Below, in pieces: positions 27,522-35,971 of a stretch of 64,000 nucleotides of DNA (position 1 is its first letter; every line of letters starts with the position of its first letter). A model generated the notes under the pieces. The model did not search any database. It worked only from the letters and a program-made list of their open reading frames with translations, and was not told where the DNA came from. The DNA is taken from assembly GCF_904846345.1 (NCBI RefSeq), contig NZ_CAJHAJ010000011.1, forward strand, positions 1 to 64,000. The letters run 5' to 3'. The stretch comes from Psychrobacter maritimus. Lineage in GTDB: Bacteria > Pseudomonadota > Gammaproteobacteria > Pseudomonadales > Moraxellaceae. The position numbers and the translations under genes were made by a program.

Positions 27522-28052
27522 AAATTAACTTCCTTATAGTTATCAATAGAGGGTTTGCAGATTAGTAATGATGAATCCTAAATAATGAATCCTAGATTTT
27601 ATAACATGCTCATATATAGGTTGAGGCATAAAGAAAAGCAGCTAAAGCCGCCAATTATTATCAGCAATCTACCAAAGTATATTTTTTAGCGCCTGTCTGT
27701 TTTCTAGAAACTGATGGCTTTTTAGAAATTAAGGGCACTCTGCTATTTAACATAGAGGAGATGAGGACGATAGTAAAGTCGATTTTGTGAACAAAGACCG
27801 TTTATCAAGCACTGCAGAGTTTTCTTTAACCTTGTTTTTAGGGTTATTTACTAAATATTTGGATTGATGTTTTTACTCGTATTTAAATTTTATCCATAAT
27901 AAATAGCATTTAGAAATAAAAAGATAAGCAGTTAAAAGTCAGGGCGCTGTTACGTATTTTTAACAGAACTGCGCTGTAACTGCTAAGGTAGTACTGATAA
28001 ATCGTGAGTATAGTGGGCGCTAATATGAAAAATACTTATGATGGAGAATAAA
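27522..28052. other. divergent region between proA and a lipoprotein gene, 531 bp
   Basis: AT-rich DNA without a gene-like frame. Near 27940-27985 there is a small hairpin (CTGTTA / TAACAG) and a near-direct repeat GCGCTGT(T/A)AC. These might be regulatory sites for the lipoprotein gene; I cannot assign them. Confidence 0.4.
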
Positions 28053-28382
28053 ATGGCGATTGAAAATAAAACCTATAAAAACTGGTTAACGGTTGGTTTG
28101 GTGGCAGCGGCCTTAAGTGTCAGTGCTTGCGGTAAAAAAGATGAAGCGCCGATGGATGTCGAACCAACAGCCGATGCTCAGACAGCGGTAGAAGATGAAG
28201 CGACTGGCGTTGCTACAGCAGGCAGCAATGATGATGCTGCGGTAGCTAGCGCAAACGACAGTGCTGCCAACACTAACGAAAATATGGTCGTCGGCGAAAA
28301 TGATGATGTGGCAGTCGCAACGGCCGATGAGGCAGAGGTACTCGACGGTACTGAAAGCGAAGAGCATGTTTCGACCTACTAA
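28053..28382 (+). CDS. small acidic lipoprotein, function unknown
   Basis: 109 residues. The signal peptide ends in the lipobox LSVSAC, lipidated Cys26. The mature part is low in complexity, rich in Ala, Asp, Glu, Thr and Asn, with no recognisable domain. ATG 28053 is preferred because GGAG lies six bases before it; two upstream ATGs at 28038 and 28041 overlap that site. It is followed by a strong terminator, so it is monocistronic. Location (membrane-bound, periplasm-facing) follows from the lipobox; role unknown. Confidence 0.8.
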   Translation: MAIENKTYKNWLTVGLVAAALSVSACGKKDEAPMDVEPTADAQTAVEDEATGVATAGSNDDAAVASANDSAANTNENMVVGENDDVAVATADEAEVLDGTESEEHVSTY

Positions 28383-28739
28383 TGCCGCAGATAAAACAGC
28401 GCTAACGGCGTTAAGATGATAAAATGAGGCCCATAACTGACTGTGCGTTATGGGCCTCATTTTATAAAGGGTATTGCTTGGTCAAAAGCTCATAGGCAAA
28501 AGCGACAAGGTTTGCCTTTTTATTGCATTATAGGCGACAATATCGCGCCTTTATTGAACCCATCATAACGTTATCAAAATAATGCGACTAATACAGCACT
28601 ACTAAAATACTGCTCGCTTTAGCTTTGTATTACTCATACTGATAAAGCAGCTATTAATAGAGTTACTTATTATAGAGCTGTTTGATAGCGCATTTTTTAT
28701 TCATGTTTTCACTCATATTTATTGGAAGTCTGCTAAACC
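28383..28739. other. intergenic region before the amino-acid ABC operon, 357 bp
   Basis: Holds the lipoprotein terminator (28421-28465). The rest is AT-rich upstream DNA of the ABC operon; no clear promoter or operator is visible. Confidence 0.4.
28421..28465 (+). terminator. strong terminator
   Basis: AAAATGAGGCCCATAAC pairs perfectly over 17 bp with GTTATGGGCCTCATTTT, loop nine bases. The stem is unusually long and could work on both strands. Confidence 0.88.
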
Positions 28740-29537
28740 ATGCTTGATACTGCAAAGAATCCGACTCGGCCTATCGCCTTAGATCTACAAGACGTCCATA
28801 AAAGCTATGGCTCATTAGACGTGCTAAAAGGGGTGTCACTCACCGCCTATGATGGCGACGTCATCTCTATTTTAGGCTCGTCTGGCTCCGGTAAGTCGAC
28901 CTTGCTGCGCTGTATTAATCTGCTCGAAAAGCCCAATCAAGGTCGTATCATCATCGGTAATGATGAGCTGATGCTCAAACCTACTAAGTCGGGCGAATTG
29001 CAAGCGGCAGATATCAAGCAGCTAGAAAGCTTACGTGCGCGCGTGGGATTTGTTTTTCAGAACTTTAACTTGTGGCCGCACAAGACCATTTTGCAAAATA
29101 TCATCGAAGGGCCAACGCAAGTCCTAAAAATCAAAAAAGCCCAAGCGATTAGTGATGCTGAAAAGCTGCTCGATAAAGTTGGTTTGCTTGATAAAAAAGA
29201 CGCTTATCCAGCGAATTTATCAGGCGGTCAACGTCAGCGTGTGGCGATTGCGCGTGCGCTTGCGATGCAGCCGCAGGTGTTATTATTTGATGAGCCAACC
29301 TCGGCACTCGACCCTGAACTGGTCAATGAAGTGCTCGCCGTCATGCGCGAGCTTGCTGAAGAGGGGCGTACCATGTTGATTGTCACTCATGAGATGCGCT
29401 TTGCCCGTGAAGTATCAAGCAAGGTGGTGTTCCTTCATCAAGGTGTGATTGAAGAGATTGGTACGCCTGAGCAAGTCTTTGATAACCCGAAATCTGATCG
29501 CGTTAAAGACTTTATGGCCTCGCATCGCAAAAACTAA
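28740..29537 (+). CDS. polar amino acid ABC transporter ATP-binding protein (HisP/ArtP type)
   Basis: Energises uptake of a polar, probably basic, amino acid. 265 residues with Walker [10 protein letters not shown] (46-54), the Q-loop [11 protein letters not shown], signature [15 protein letters not shown] and Walker [15 protein letters not shown], then the H-loop VTHE. The insertion before the Q-loop ([19 protein letters not shown]) is characteristic of the HisP branch. It is the first gene of a set with three substrate-binding proteins and two permeases. A weak GGAAG lies 12 bases before the ATG. Confidence 0.93.
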   Translation: MLDTAKNPTRPIALDLQDVHKSYGSLDVLKGVSLTAYDGDVISILGSSGSGKSTLLRCINLLEKPNQGRIIIGNDELMLKPTKSGELQAADIKQLESLRARVGFVFQNFNLWPHKTILQNIIEGPTQVLKIKKAQAISDAEKLLDKVGLLDKKDAYPANLSGGQRQRVAIARALAMQPQVLLFDEPTSALDPELVNEVLAVMRELAEEGRTMLIVTHEMRFAREVSSKVVFLHQGVIEEIGTPEQVFDNPKSDRVKDFMASHRKN

Positions 29538-29898
29538 CAGGACATTTTCATTTGTTTTAATTTTAGTCGTTTCAATTTTATTTACTTTAACTTTAACGGC
29601 TTTAGTTTTAACGGTTTTGATTTAGACGCTGCTTTAAGTTTTAAATGTTTAAAGCGATTAAAACGCCAAAATTACTCATTGGTAATTTTCTTAGGGTTTT
29701 TATTACTCAATAATCACAGTCGGTATGCAAAACGTTTGTTTTTGATATTTGAGTCAGGTATTATCAAAAGGTTTACAGGCAGTTGCTTATGATGCCTGCC
29801 TGTGTTTTCTGTGCATTGAATTGCTTTTCTGGCAGGGACGTCAGAGAACAAAATATCAGAACCCTATATTAAAAAATCCATCAGAATTTAAGGAATGT
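29538..29898. other. intergenic region between ATPase and first binding protein, 361 bp
   Basis: Very T-rich (repeated TTTAACGG/TTTTAA-like runs at 29560-29660). No gene. A promoter for the binding-protein genes is likely here, since the gap is long for an operon, but I cannot locate it. Confidence 0.4.
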
Positions 29899-30699
29899 AT
29901 GATGTCGAATTCTCGCCTATTGTGGTCATCGATGACCGTTACCGCCGCGCTCATGCTTGGTGCTTGCAGTCAGCCTGCTAACGAAGCTACTGATACCAAT
30001 GCCGATGCCCCTGCCGCAGAAACAGCTGGTAAGACCATTCGTATCGCTACCGAGGGCGCTTACCCTCCTTTTAACTATACCAATGCCGATGGCAGCTTGG
30101 CGGGTTTCGATATCGATGTTGCCAATGCGTTATGTGCGCAAATGCAAGCCAAATGTGAAATCGTTGCCCAAGATTGGGACGGTATTATTCCAGGCTTATT
30201 GGCGCAGAAATATGACGCCGTCATCGCTGGGATGTCTATCACCGCTGAGCGTCAAGAAAAGGTCGATTTCAGTGAGCCGTACTTTGCCAATACCATGGTT
30301 TGGCTCACCGATACCAAAGGTGGTTTTGACCCTAAAGCAATTAAGAGCCTAACCCTTGGTGGTCAACGTTCAACGACTCCGGGTGCGTACTTACAAGACA
30401 ATTATGAAGGCAAAGACGGTAATACCGTTAAGCTTTATGATAATTATGATAATGCCTATTTAGACCTAAAATCTGGTCGTAGTGATGCCGTACTTGCTGA
30501 AAAAGTCTCTGCCAAGTCATGGTTAGCGGACAACCCAGAAGGCTTCGGCATCGTGGGTGATGAGATTGATAACGACGATAATATTGCCATTGCTGTTCGT
30601 AAAGGTGATTCAATCAAAGACGACTTTAATAAAGCGCTGAGCGAAATCCGTAGTAACGGTGAGCTTGCCCGTCTTGAACAGGAAAACTTCGGTCAATAA
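29899..30699 (+). CDS. amino acid ABC transporter substrate-binding lipoprotein, copy 1
   Basis: Periplasmic binding protein of family 3 (SBP_bac_3). Signal peptide with lipobox LGAC (Cys23), then an Ala/Thr/Asp-rich spacer. The ligand-binding fold has EGAYPPFNYTNADGSLAGFDIDVANALC, QDWDGIIPGLLAQKYDAVIAGMSITAERQ and DFSEPYF, the hallmark of HisJ/ArgT proteins. The ATG at 29899 or 29902 is chosen because AAGGA lies just upstream; a longer frame from 29749 has no export signal at its start. Closest to copy 3 of the three tandem paralogues. Confidence 0.92.
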   Translation: MMSNSRLLWSSMTVTAALMLGACSQPANEATDTNADAPAAETAGKTIRIATEGAYPPFNYTNADGSLAGFDIDVANALCAQMQAKCEIVAQDWDGIIPGLLAQKYDAVIAGMSITAERQEKVDFSEPYFANTMVWLTDTKGGFDPKAIKSLTLGGQRSTTPGAYLQDNYEGKDGNTVKLYDNYDNAYLDLKSGRSDAVLAEKVSAKSWLADNPEGFGIVGDEIDNDDNIAIAVRKGDSIKDDFNKALSEIRSNGELARLEQENFGQ

Positions 30700-30823
30700 T
30701 TTGCTTGCTACGCTTTGATAAGAGTCTTCAATCAATAGACTGTTTTGAGAAGCGTTGATTAACGAATGACTGACCCATTGCGGATTAACAAACGGCTGGT
30801 CAATATATTAAGGAATAAACCCT

Positions 30824-31762
30824 ATGATTACTTCAATGACATCATCAATAAGCAAAAAAGCCTTGTGGCTTGCCCCACTTAGTGCGGCGATGCTTATGCT
30901 TACGGCTTGTAATAACAGCTCAGCACCGACTGAAAGCACTGAGACAGATGCCGCTACTGATGCGCCTTTAAACATCAAAATCGCTACAGAATCCAGCTAT
31001 AAGCCTTTTAGCTATACCGACGCTGATGGCAAATTAATCGGCTATGAGATTGAGCTGGTCGACGCTCTATGTGCGCAAATGAAAGCCGAGTGTGAAGTTA
31101 TCTCGCAAGATTGGGATGGCTTAATTCCGGGGCTCAATGCACAGAAATTTGATGCCGCCATCGCTGGTATGTCAATCACGCCTGAGCGTAAAGAAGTCGT
31201 AGAATTCAGCGACCCATACTTTCATACTGGCATTATCCTAATCGGTAAAAAAGGCGATGATATTAGCGTCGATGGTCTAAAAGGTCAGCCGATTGCCTCA
31301 CAGCGCTCAACGGTTGCGTCACAGTATCTGCAAGAAAAACATGCTGACTCTGATATCAAACTTTATGATACCCAAGACAATGCTTACCTAGACCTAACCT
31401 CAGGTCGTGTCCGTGCCATGATGTCTGATAAAGTTACGGGTATTGATTGGCTAAAAACCGAAGCGGGTAAAGACTACGAAGTTAAAGGGCAAGAAATCAG
31501 CACCAGTGATGATGCGATGGGCATTGCCTTCCGTAAAGGCGATCCATTAGTTGCTAAGTTTAATAAAGCACTGGCTGAACTTAAAGACAACGGCACTTAT
31601 GACCAAATCACCGGTAGCTATTTTGGTACCAGCTCAACAGCGGCGGCACAAAAAGCAGTAGCGACTGAGGGTGTCAAAGAAGTGGTGGTGGTTGATGATG
31701 GTAATGTCGATGCCAATGCTGTGATTGCTAAAGAAGAACAAGCAGAAGCTGCGACTAACTAA
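30824..31762 (+). CDS. amino acid ABC transporter substrate-binding lipoprotein, copy 2
   Basis: Same family as copy 1, 312 residues, lipobox LTAC with Cys29. It differs in the ligand region: ESSYKPFSYTDADGKLIGYEIELVDALC instead of the EGAY...FNYT form, and it has a C-terminal extension of about 40 residues (from about 270, ending EEQAEAATN). The differences around the binding pocket suggest another ligand preference from copies 1 and 3. AAGGA precedes the ATG. A hairpin begins at its stop codon. Confidence 0.92.
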   Translation: MITSMTSSISKKALWLAPLSAAMLMLTACNNSSAPTESTETDAATDAPLNIKIATESSYKPFSYTDADGKLIGYEIELVDALCAQMKAECEVISQDWDGLIPGLNAQKFDAAIAGMSITPERKEVVEFSDPYFHTGIILIGKKGDDISVDGLKGQPIASQRSTVASQYLQEKHADSDIKLYDTQDNAYLDLTSGRVRAMMSDKVTGIDWLKTEAGKDYEVKGQEISTSDDAMGIAFRKGDPLVAKFNKALAELKDNGTYDQITGSYFGTSSTAAAQKAVATEGVKEVVVVDDGNVDANAVIAKEEQAEAATN

Positions 31763-31836
31763 TAGGACTTTTCATAAAGGCCTATTAGATAAGCGCTGGT
31801 TTTAATAAAGCACGTTTTGACTAAAGCGTGCTTTAT
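31760..31836 (+). other. two hairpins after binding protein 2
   Basis: The first (31760-31787) starts in the stop codon: TAATAGG pairs with CCTATTA, with an inner CTTT/AAAG. The second (31805-31836) is a perfect 10-bp stem ATAAAGCACG / CGTGCTTTAT. Neither has a good T tail, so they are more likely mRNA-stabilising or processing hairpins than terminators. Confidence 0.6.
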
Positions 31837-31937
31837 GCCATTTGTAATATTTTGCTAAGTGATAATGCCAAGTAACAATGCCAAGTCTAAGTAATAATAC
31901 TAATTAATAATACCCAGTAACAACATCAAGGATGATT

Positions 31938-32897
31938 ATGAGCAACCATCTTCTCTCAGCCAGCATATTTAGTACGTCTGCTACTTCTTCATCCGCCAGT
32001 AAACCTTTCTTAAAGGCAAAGCCGATGCTAGCCCTAACGGCATTATTGGCGTTGGCGGGTTGCAGTAATGGTCAAAATGAGACTAACGAAACCGCTAGCT
32101 CAGAGGCAACGAAGACAACAGAAGCGACGGAAAATAACAGCGCTGCGGCAGATGACAATGTGCTACGTATCGGTACCGAAGGCGCTTATGCACCCTTTAA
32201 CTATACCAATGCTGATGGGACGCTTGGCGGCTTCGATGTTGAGATTGCCAATGCTATCTGCGACGATATGCAGATGACCTGTGAGATTATGGCGCAAGAT
32301 TGGGATGGTATTATTCCTGGCCTTAAAGCGGGTAAATACGATGCCATCGTCGCGGCAATGTCGGTAACGCCTGAGCGCGCAAAGCAAGTTGCTTTTACCG
32401 ATCCGTACTTTAGCAATGCGTTGGTATTTTTAGCCAAAAAAGACAGCAGCTTTGATCCAGCTAATAGTAGCGATATCAATGCGCATTCTATTGCTGCGCA
32501 GCGCTCGACTATCTCTTCACAGTGGTTAGAAGATACTTATCCAAAAGCCAATATGAAGCTTTATGATACCTTGAGTAATGCCTTTTTAGATTTGGGTTCC
32601 GGTCGTGTCGATGCCATGATATCTGACAAACTGCCAGCGTTAGAATGGCTTGGCTCAGCGTCAGGTAGTGATTATGTGTTAAAAGGCGATGAGATTGATA
32701 TTAATGATAACTTTGCTATTGCCGTGCGTCCTAATGATGAAGCCCTGCAAGCAAAAATCAATCAATCATTGGCCAATATAAAGTCTAATGGCACTTATGA
32801 TAAAATCAATCAAAAGTATTTTGCTGTACCAGTAAGTGCAACGCCAACACCAGCATCAACAACAGCACCAACAACGTTAGATAGCGCCGCACAATAG
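31938..32897 (+). CDS. amino acid ABC transporter substrate-binding lipoprotein, copy 3
   Basis: Third tandem SBP_bac_3 paralogue, 319 residues. A long Ser-rich N-terminus precedes the hydrophobic core and lipobox LALAGC (Cys42). The ligand region EGAYAPFNYTNADGTLGGFDVEIANAIC is close to copy 1, with QDWDGIIPGLKAGKYDAIVAAMSVTPERA. It ends in a Pro/Thr/Ala-rich tail (SATPTPASTTAPTT). ATG 31938 is chosen because AAGGA lies five bases before it; the upstream ATG at 31932 overlaps that site. A terminator follows. Confidence 0.92.
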   Translation: MSNHLLSASIFSTSATSSSASKPFLKAKPMLALTALLALAGCSNGQNETNETASSEATKTTEATENNSAAADDNVLRIGTEGAYAPFNYTNADGTLGGFDVEIANAICDDMQMTCEIMAQDWDGIIPGLKAGKYDAIVAAMSVTPERAKQVAFTDPYFSNALVFLAKKDSSFDPANSSDINAHSIAAQRSTISSQWLEDTYPKANMKLYDTLSNAFLDLGSGRVDAMISDKLPALEWLGSASGSDYVLKGDEIDINDNFAIAVRPNDEALQAKINQSLANIKSNGTYDKINQKYFAVPVSATPTPASTTAPTTLDSAAQ

Positions 32898-33348
32898 CGG
32901 TTTGATACTATATGGTTCGATACTATTAGTATCTTGAATGAATGCTGTATTAATAAGCATAAAGACATTTAAGCGAAAGACATTGCCATGATGGCGATGT
33001 CTTTTTTGCTTTTTATAGCAAATCATTGCGTTTTAAGCGTGATTGACAGTCGGGTTTTATCAAATCTCACTGATTTATTTGATATTTATGCTGATAAGCA
33101 CCTATTTAGACAGTGCTTTTACGCGTCAGTATTAACATAGCTGGCAGCGAGTATGATAAAATCAGCGCTCATTTCTACTGTGTCAATTAACGCCGCAATA
33201 ATCGTATTATCTGACGTCACTCTATGACGCAAAAGGCCAAGGTCTATTTGATCTGGCAGACGATTATCAGCAGCGCTCAGCTATTGATGCTGATTCTTTT
33301 AACTCATATTTTGCAAATTGCTAATATAAAGAGACTGAGTGGATAATT
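32898..33348. other. intergenic region between binding proteins and permeases, 451 bp
   Basis: Contains the terminator at 32976-33007. From about 33197 to 33324 a plus-strand frame stays open and reads like protein (LYDAKGQGLFDLADDYQQ) but has no start codon; it may be a gene remnant. A promoter for the permease genes should lie here. Confidence 0.4.
32976..33007 (+). terminator. terminator after the three binding-protein genes
   Basis: AAAGACATTGCCAT and ATGGCGATGTCTTT pair with one wobble, followed by T6. It should lower or stop read-through into the permease genes. Confidence 0.85.
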
Positions 33349-34098
33349 GTGTTTGATTTACAAGGATTTGGCGCGCTATTACTAAGCGGCGCTACCGTCA
33401 CCATAAAACTTGCCATGACCAGTCTGATCATCGGCATGTTCTTAGGCTTGCTCGGTGCCACAGCAAAGCTGTCTAATATCTGGCTGCTGCGTAAGCTTGC
33501 GACGGTCTATACCGCCACGATGCGCGGGATTCCTGAGCTGCTACTGGTACTGTTTATCTATTATGGTGGCTCTATCGTGCTGATGAGCATCCTCAAAAAG
33601 TTCGGCTATAACGACTATGTCGAGATTAGCGCTTTTTGGGGCGGCGTCATGGCATTGTCTATTGCTTTTGGTGCTTATGCGACTGAAATTTTTCGCATGT
33701 CGATTCAAGAGATTCCAATAGGGCAACGCGAAGCAGCGCAAGCGATTGGGATGCGTCCTTTTCAGACCTTTTATCGTATTACCTTGCCGCAAGTATGGCA
33801 AATTGCGCTGCCGGGTTTGGGCAATTTGTTTTTGGTATTGCTTAAAGATACGGCCTTGGTCTCGGTTGTCGGTCTTAAAGACATCATGTATCAGTCCTCG
33901 CGTGCGGCGCAGTCGACACAGCAGCCATTTACTTTTTATATGGCAGCGGCGATTATTTATTTGGGTCTGACCATGTTGATTACCGGCTTTATGATGTGGC
34001 TTGAATGGCGCGCCAATCCGGCGGCGCGTTATGCTAAAAAGCTCAGCCGTCAAACTAGCCCCCATCAAACCACTCAAAGTCAATCGACCATAGGGTAG
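33349..34098 (+). CDS. amino acid ABC transporter permease 1 (HisQ type)
   Basis: Inner-membrane permease, 249 residues with about five membrane helices. It has the GATVTIKLA N-terminal motif of the HisMQ family and the EAA loop EAAQAIGMRPFQTFYRITLPQVWQIALPGLGN that contacts the ATPase. GTG start, with a weak GAGTGG upstream. 12 bp before the second permease. It works with the ATPase at 28740 and the binding proteins between. Confidence 0.93.
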   Translation: MFDLQGFGALLLSGATVTIKLAMTSLIIGMFLGLLGATAKLSNIWLLRKLATVYTATMRGIPELLLVLFIYYGGSIVLMSILKKFGYNDYVEISAFWGGVMALSIAFGAYATEIFRMSIQEIPIGQREAAQAIGMRPFQTFYRITLPQVWQIALPGLGNLFLVLLKDTALVSVVGLKDIMYQSSRAAQSTQQPFTFYMAAAIIYLGLTMLITGFMMWLEWRANPAARYAKKLSRQTSPHQTTQSQSTIG

Positions 34099-34110
34099 AG
34101 GAGAGATACT

Positions 34111-34836
34111 ATGGATTGGAATTGGCAGGTCATTTTTGACCATATCCCTGATTTACTTAATGGCGCGGTATTGACCGTACAGCTAGTCGTTTTCTCGGGT
34201 ATTATCGGCTTGTTTTTTGGTTTGATTTTGGCGTTATTACGACTGTCTAAAAATTGGCTAGTGCAAGTATTACCGTTTTTATATATCTTCTTTTTCCGTG
34301 GCACGCCGCTACTGGTACAGATATTCCTGATTTATTATGGTCTTGGGCAGTTTGAAGCGGTACGTAACTCGTTCTTATGGGAGCCGGTACTTAGCCAAGC
34401 TTACTGGTGTGCGATTATTGCCTTTACCCTCAATACCAGTGCCTATTTGGCAGAAATTATTCGCGGTGCTATCCAAAATATTCCTGTGGGCGAGCTTGAA
34501 GCCGCTGATGCGATTGGCATGTCAAAATGGCAGAAGCTGACGCGCATTACTTTACCGCGTGCCTTTGGTATTGTGATTCCAGCCTACAGTAATGAAGTTA
34601 TCTTTATGCTAAAAGGTAGTGCATTGGCATCAACCATTGCTTTGATGGATATCACGGGCGTTGCTCGTACGATTAGCGCGCGTACTTATACCTTGATGGA
34701 ATTGTTCTTTGCCGCCGGTGTGGTTTATCTCTTGCTATCGTGGGTTATCTTATTTAGCTTTAGATTGTTTGAAAAGCGTATGAATCGTCACGCCAGCTAC
34801 GTACCACCCGATGTGGTTACCAATACGATTCCTTAG
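34111..34836 (+). CDS. amino acid ABC transporter permease 2 (HisM type)
   Basis: Partner permease, 241 residues. GAVLTVQLVVFSGIIG at the N-terminus, FRGTPLLVQIFLIYYG, and the EAA loop ELEAADAIGMSKWQKLTRITLPRAFGIVIP. Strong ribosome site AGAGGAGAG before the ATG. Probably co-translated with permease 1. Confidence 0.94.
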   Translation: MDWNWQVIFDHIPDLLNGAVLTVQLVVFSGIIGLFFGLILALLRLSKNWLVQVLPFLYIFFFRGTPLLVQIFLIYYGLGQFEAVRNSFLWEPVLSQAYWCAIIAFTLNTSAYLAEIIRGAIQNIPVGELEAADAIGMSKWQKLTRITLPRAFGIVIPAYSNEVIFMLKGSALASTIALMDITGVARTISARTYTLMELFFAAGVVYLLLSWVILFSFRLFEKRMNRHASYVPPDVVTNTIP

Positions 34837-34899
34837 TAATAGTAAATATAAGATAAAAATCTACTCCTAAATGTTTATAAATTGCCGTGAGAATCTAAT

Positions 34900-35613
34900 A
34901 TGAGCCAATCACCACATATGTCTTTAGCCGATGCGATTGCTGCGGGCGTTAATGATAACAGTGCTAACGATGCCAATGAGCGTTTACGTGCGTCTATCGG
35001 TAAAGTGGTCTGCGTCGGTCGCAACTATGCGGCGCATGCTGAAGAATTAGGCAATGAAGTACCTAAAGCACCGATATTGTTTATGAAGCCTGCCTCTTCG
35101 GTGGTGTCTATCCGTCAAGGCGTTGTACGTCCAAATCCGGCGCTATATGGTGAAACGCATTACGAAGCTGAGCTATGTGTACAATTAGCCGCAGACTTAT
35201 CAGCGGCAACGATTGAAGAAGCCAAGCAAGCTGTCGGTGGAGTGACATTGGGTTTAGATTTGACCTTGCGTGAGCTACAAGCCGAGCTAAAGGAAAAAGG
35301 TCATCCTTGGGAGCGCGCCAAGTGCTTTGATGGCGCGTGCGTGCTTGGCGATTGGCTTGACCCGCAAGTATTTGGCGATTTCACAGATATTCATTATCAG
35401 CTGACTATTAATGATGCGCTCAAGCAAGACGGTGATAGTGCCTTGATGCTATTTCCTGTTTATGAGTTATTGGTAAATATCAGTCACGCCTTTAGCTTGC
35501 AAGCAGGTGATGTGATTATGACTGGCACGCCAAGTGGTGTTGGCGCCTTACAAGCAGGCGACCAATTGAGCTTAAAACTGGGCGCTCATGAATGGCAGGC
35601 AGAGGTTAAGTAA
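34900..35613 (+). CDS. fumarylacetoacetate hydrolase (FAH) family protein
   Basis: Probably a hydrolase or decarboxylase of small 2-oxo acids (acylpyruvase-like). 237 residues, with a ~30-residue N-terminal extension before the FAH core GKVVCVGRNYAAHAEELGNE. Metal ligands: the ETHYEAELCV pair of glutamates and the Asp of LGLDLTLRELQ. Further FAH signs are KCFDGACVLG and VIMTGTPSGVGAL. Exact substrate cannot be told. It follows permease 2 by 63 bp and may share its transcript; a terminator follows. Confidence 0.9.
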   Translation: MSQSPHMSLADAIAAGVNDNSANDANERLRASIGKVVCVGRNYAAHAEELGNEVPKAPILFMKPASSVVSIRQGVVRPNPALYGETHYEAELCVQLAADLSAATIEEAKQAVGGVTLGLDLTLRELQAELKEKGHPWERAKCFDGACVLGDWLDPQVFGDFTDIHYQLTINDALKQDGDSALMLFPVYELLVNISHAFSLQAGDVIMTGTPSGVGALQAGDQLSLKLGAHEWQAEVK

Positions 35614-35971
35614 GCTATCAGTTAGCGGTTAATGATAAATTTATTAATGACCATGCTTTCAATGACGAATCTCTAAATGACAAAGCTCTTAATGCCAAAA
35701 CTGCTATTCACTATTCACTATCAAAACCCCAAATACTATTTGGGGTTTTTTTATGTTAAAAACTGAGCATAATGATGATATATTTTGCTTAGTAAAAACT
35801 TAAAGAATGATAAATAAAATACTAAGAAAAACACGATAAGTTCTATCTATACTCATACTCTTGTAACCGTTATGACAATAAAGATACGGGATAGTTCAAT
35901 CATTATCTTCTGTTTATGGCATTTACAGGCTAGTATGGCAAATCTCCTTAATTGCTCGATGTATCAAAACT
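35614..35971. other. intergenic region, 358 bp
   Basis: Between the FAH stop and the terminator there is an imperfect repeat with AATGAC/AATGCC every 15-18 bases (35645-35700). After the terminator the DNA is AT-rich with no clear promoter for the hydrolase gene. Confidence 0.4.
35723..35752 (+). terminator. terminator of the FAH-family gene
   Basis: AAAACCCCAAA, loop TACTA, TTTGGGGTTTTTTT. Perfect stem and T7. Confidence 0.9.

Noticed and set aside
29749..29898. Upstream extension of the first binding protein
   Set aside because: The extension has no export signal at its own N-terminus, whereas the start near 29899 has AAGGA and gives a proper lipoprotein signal peptide.
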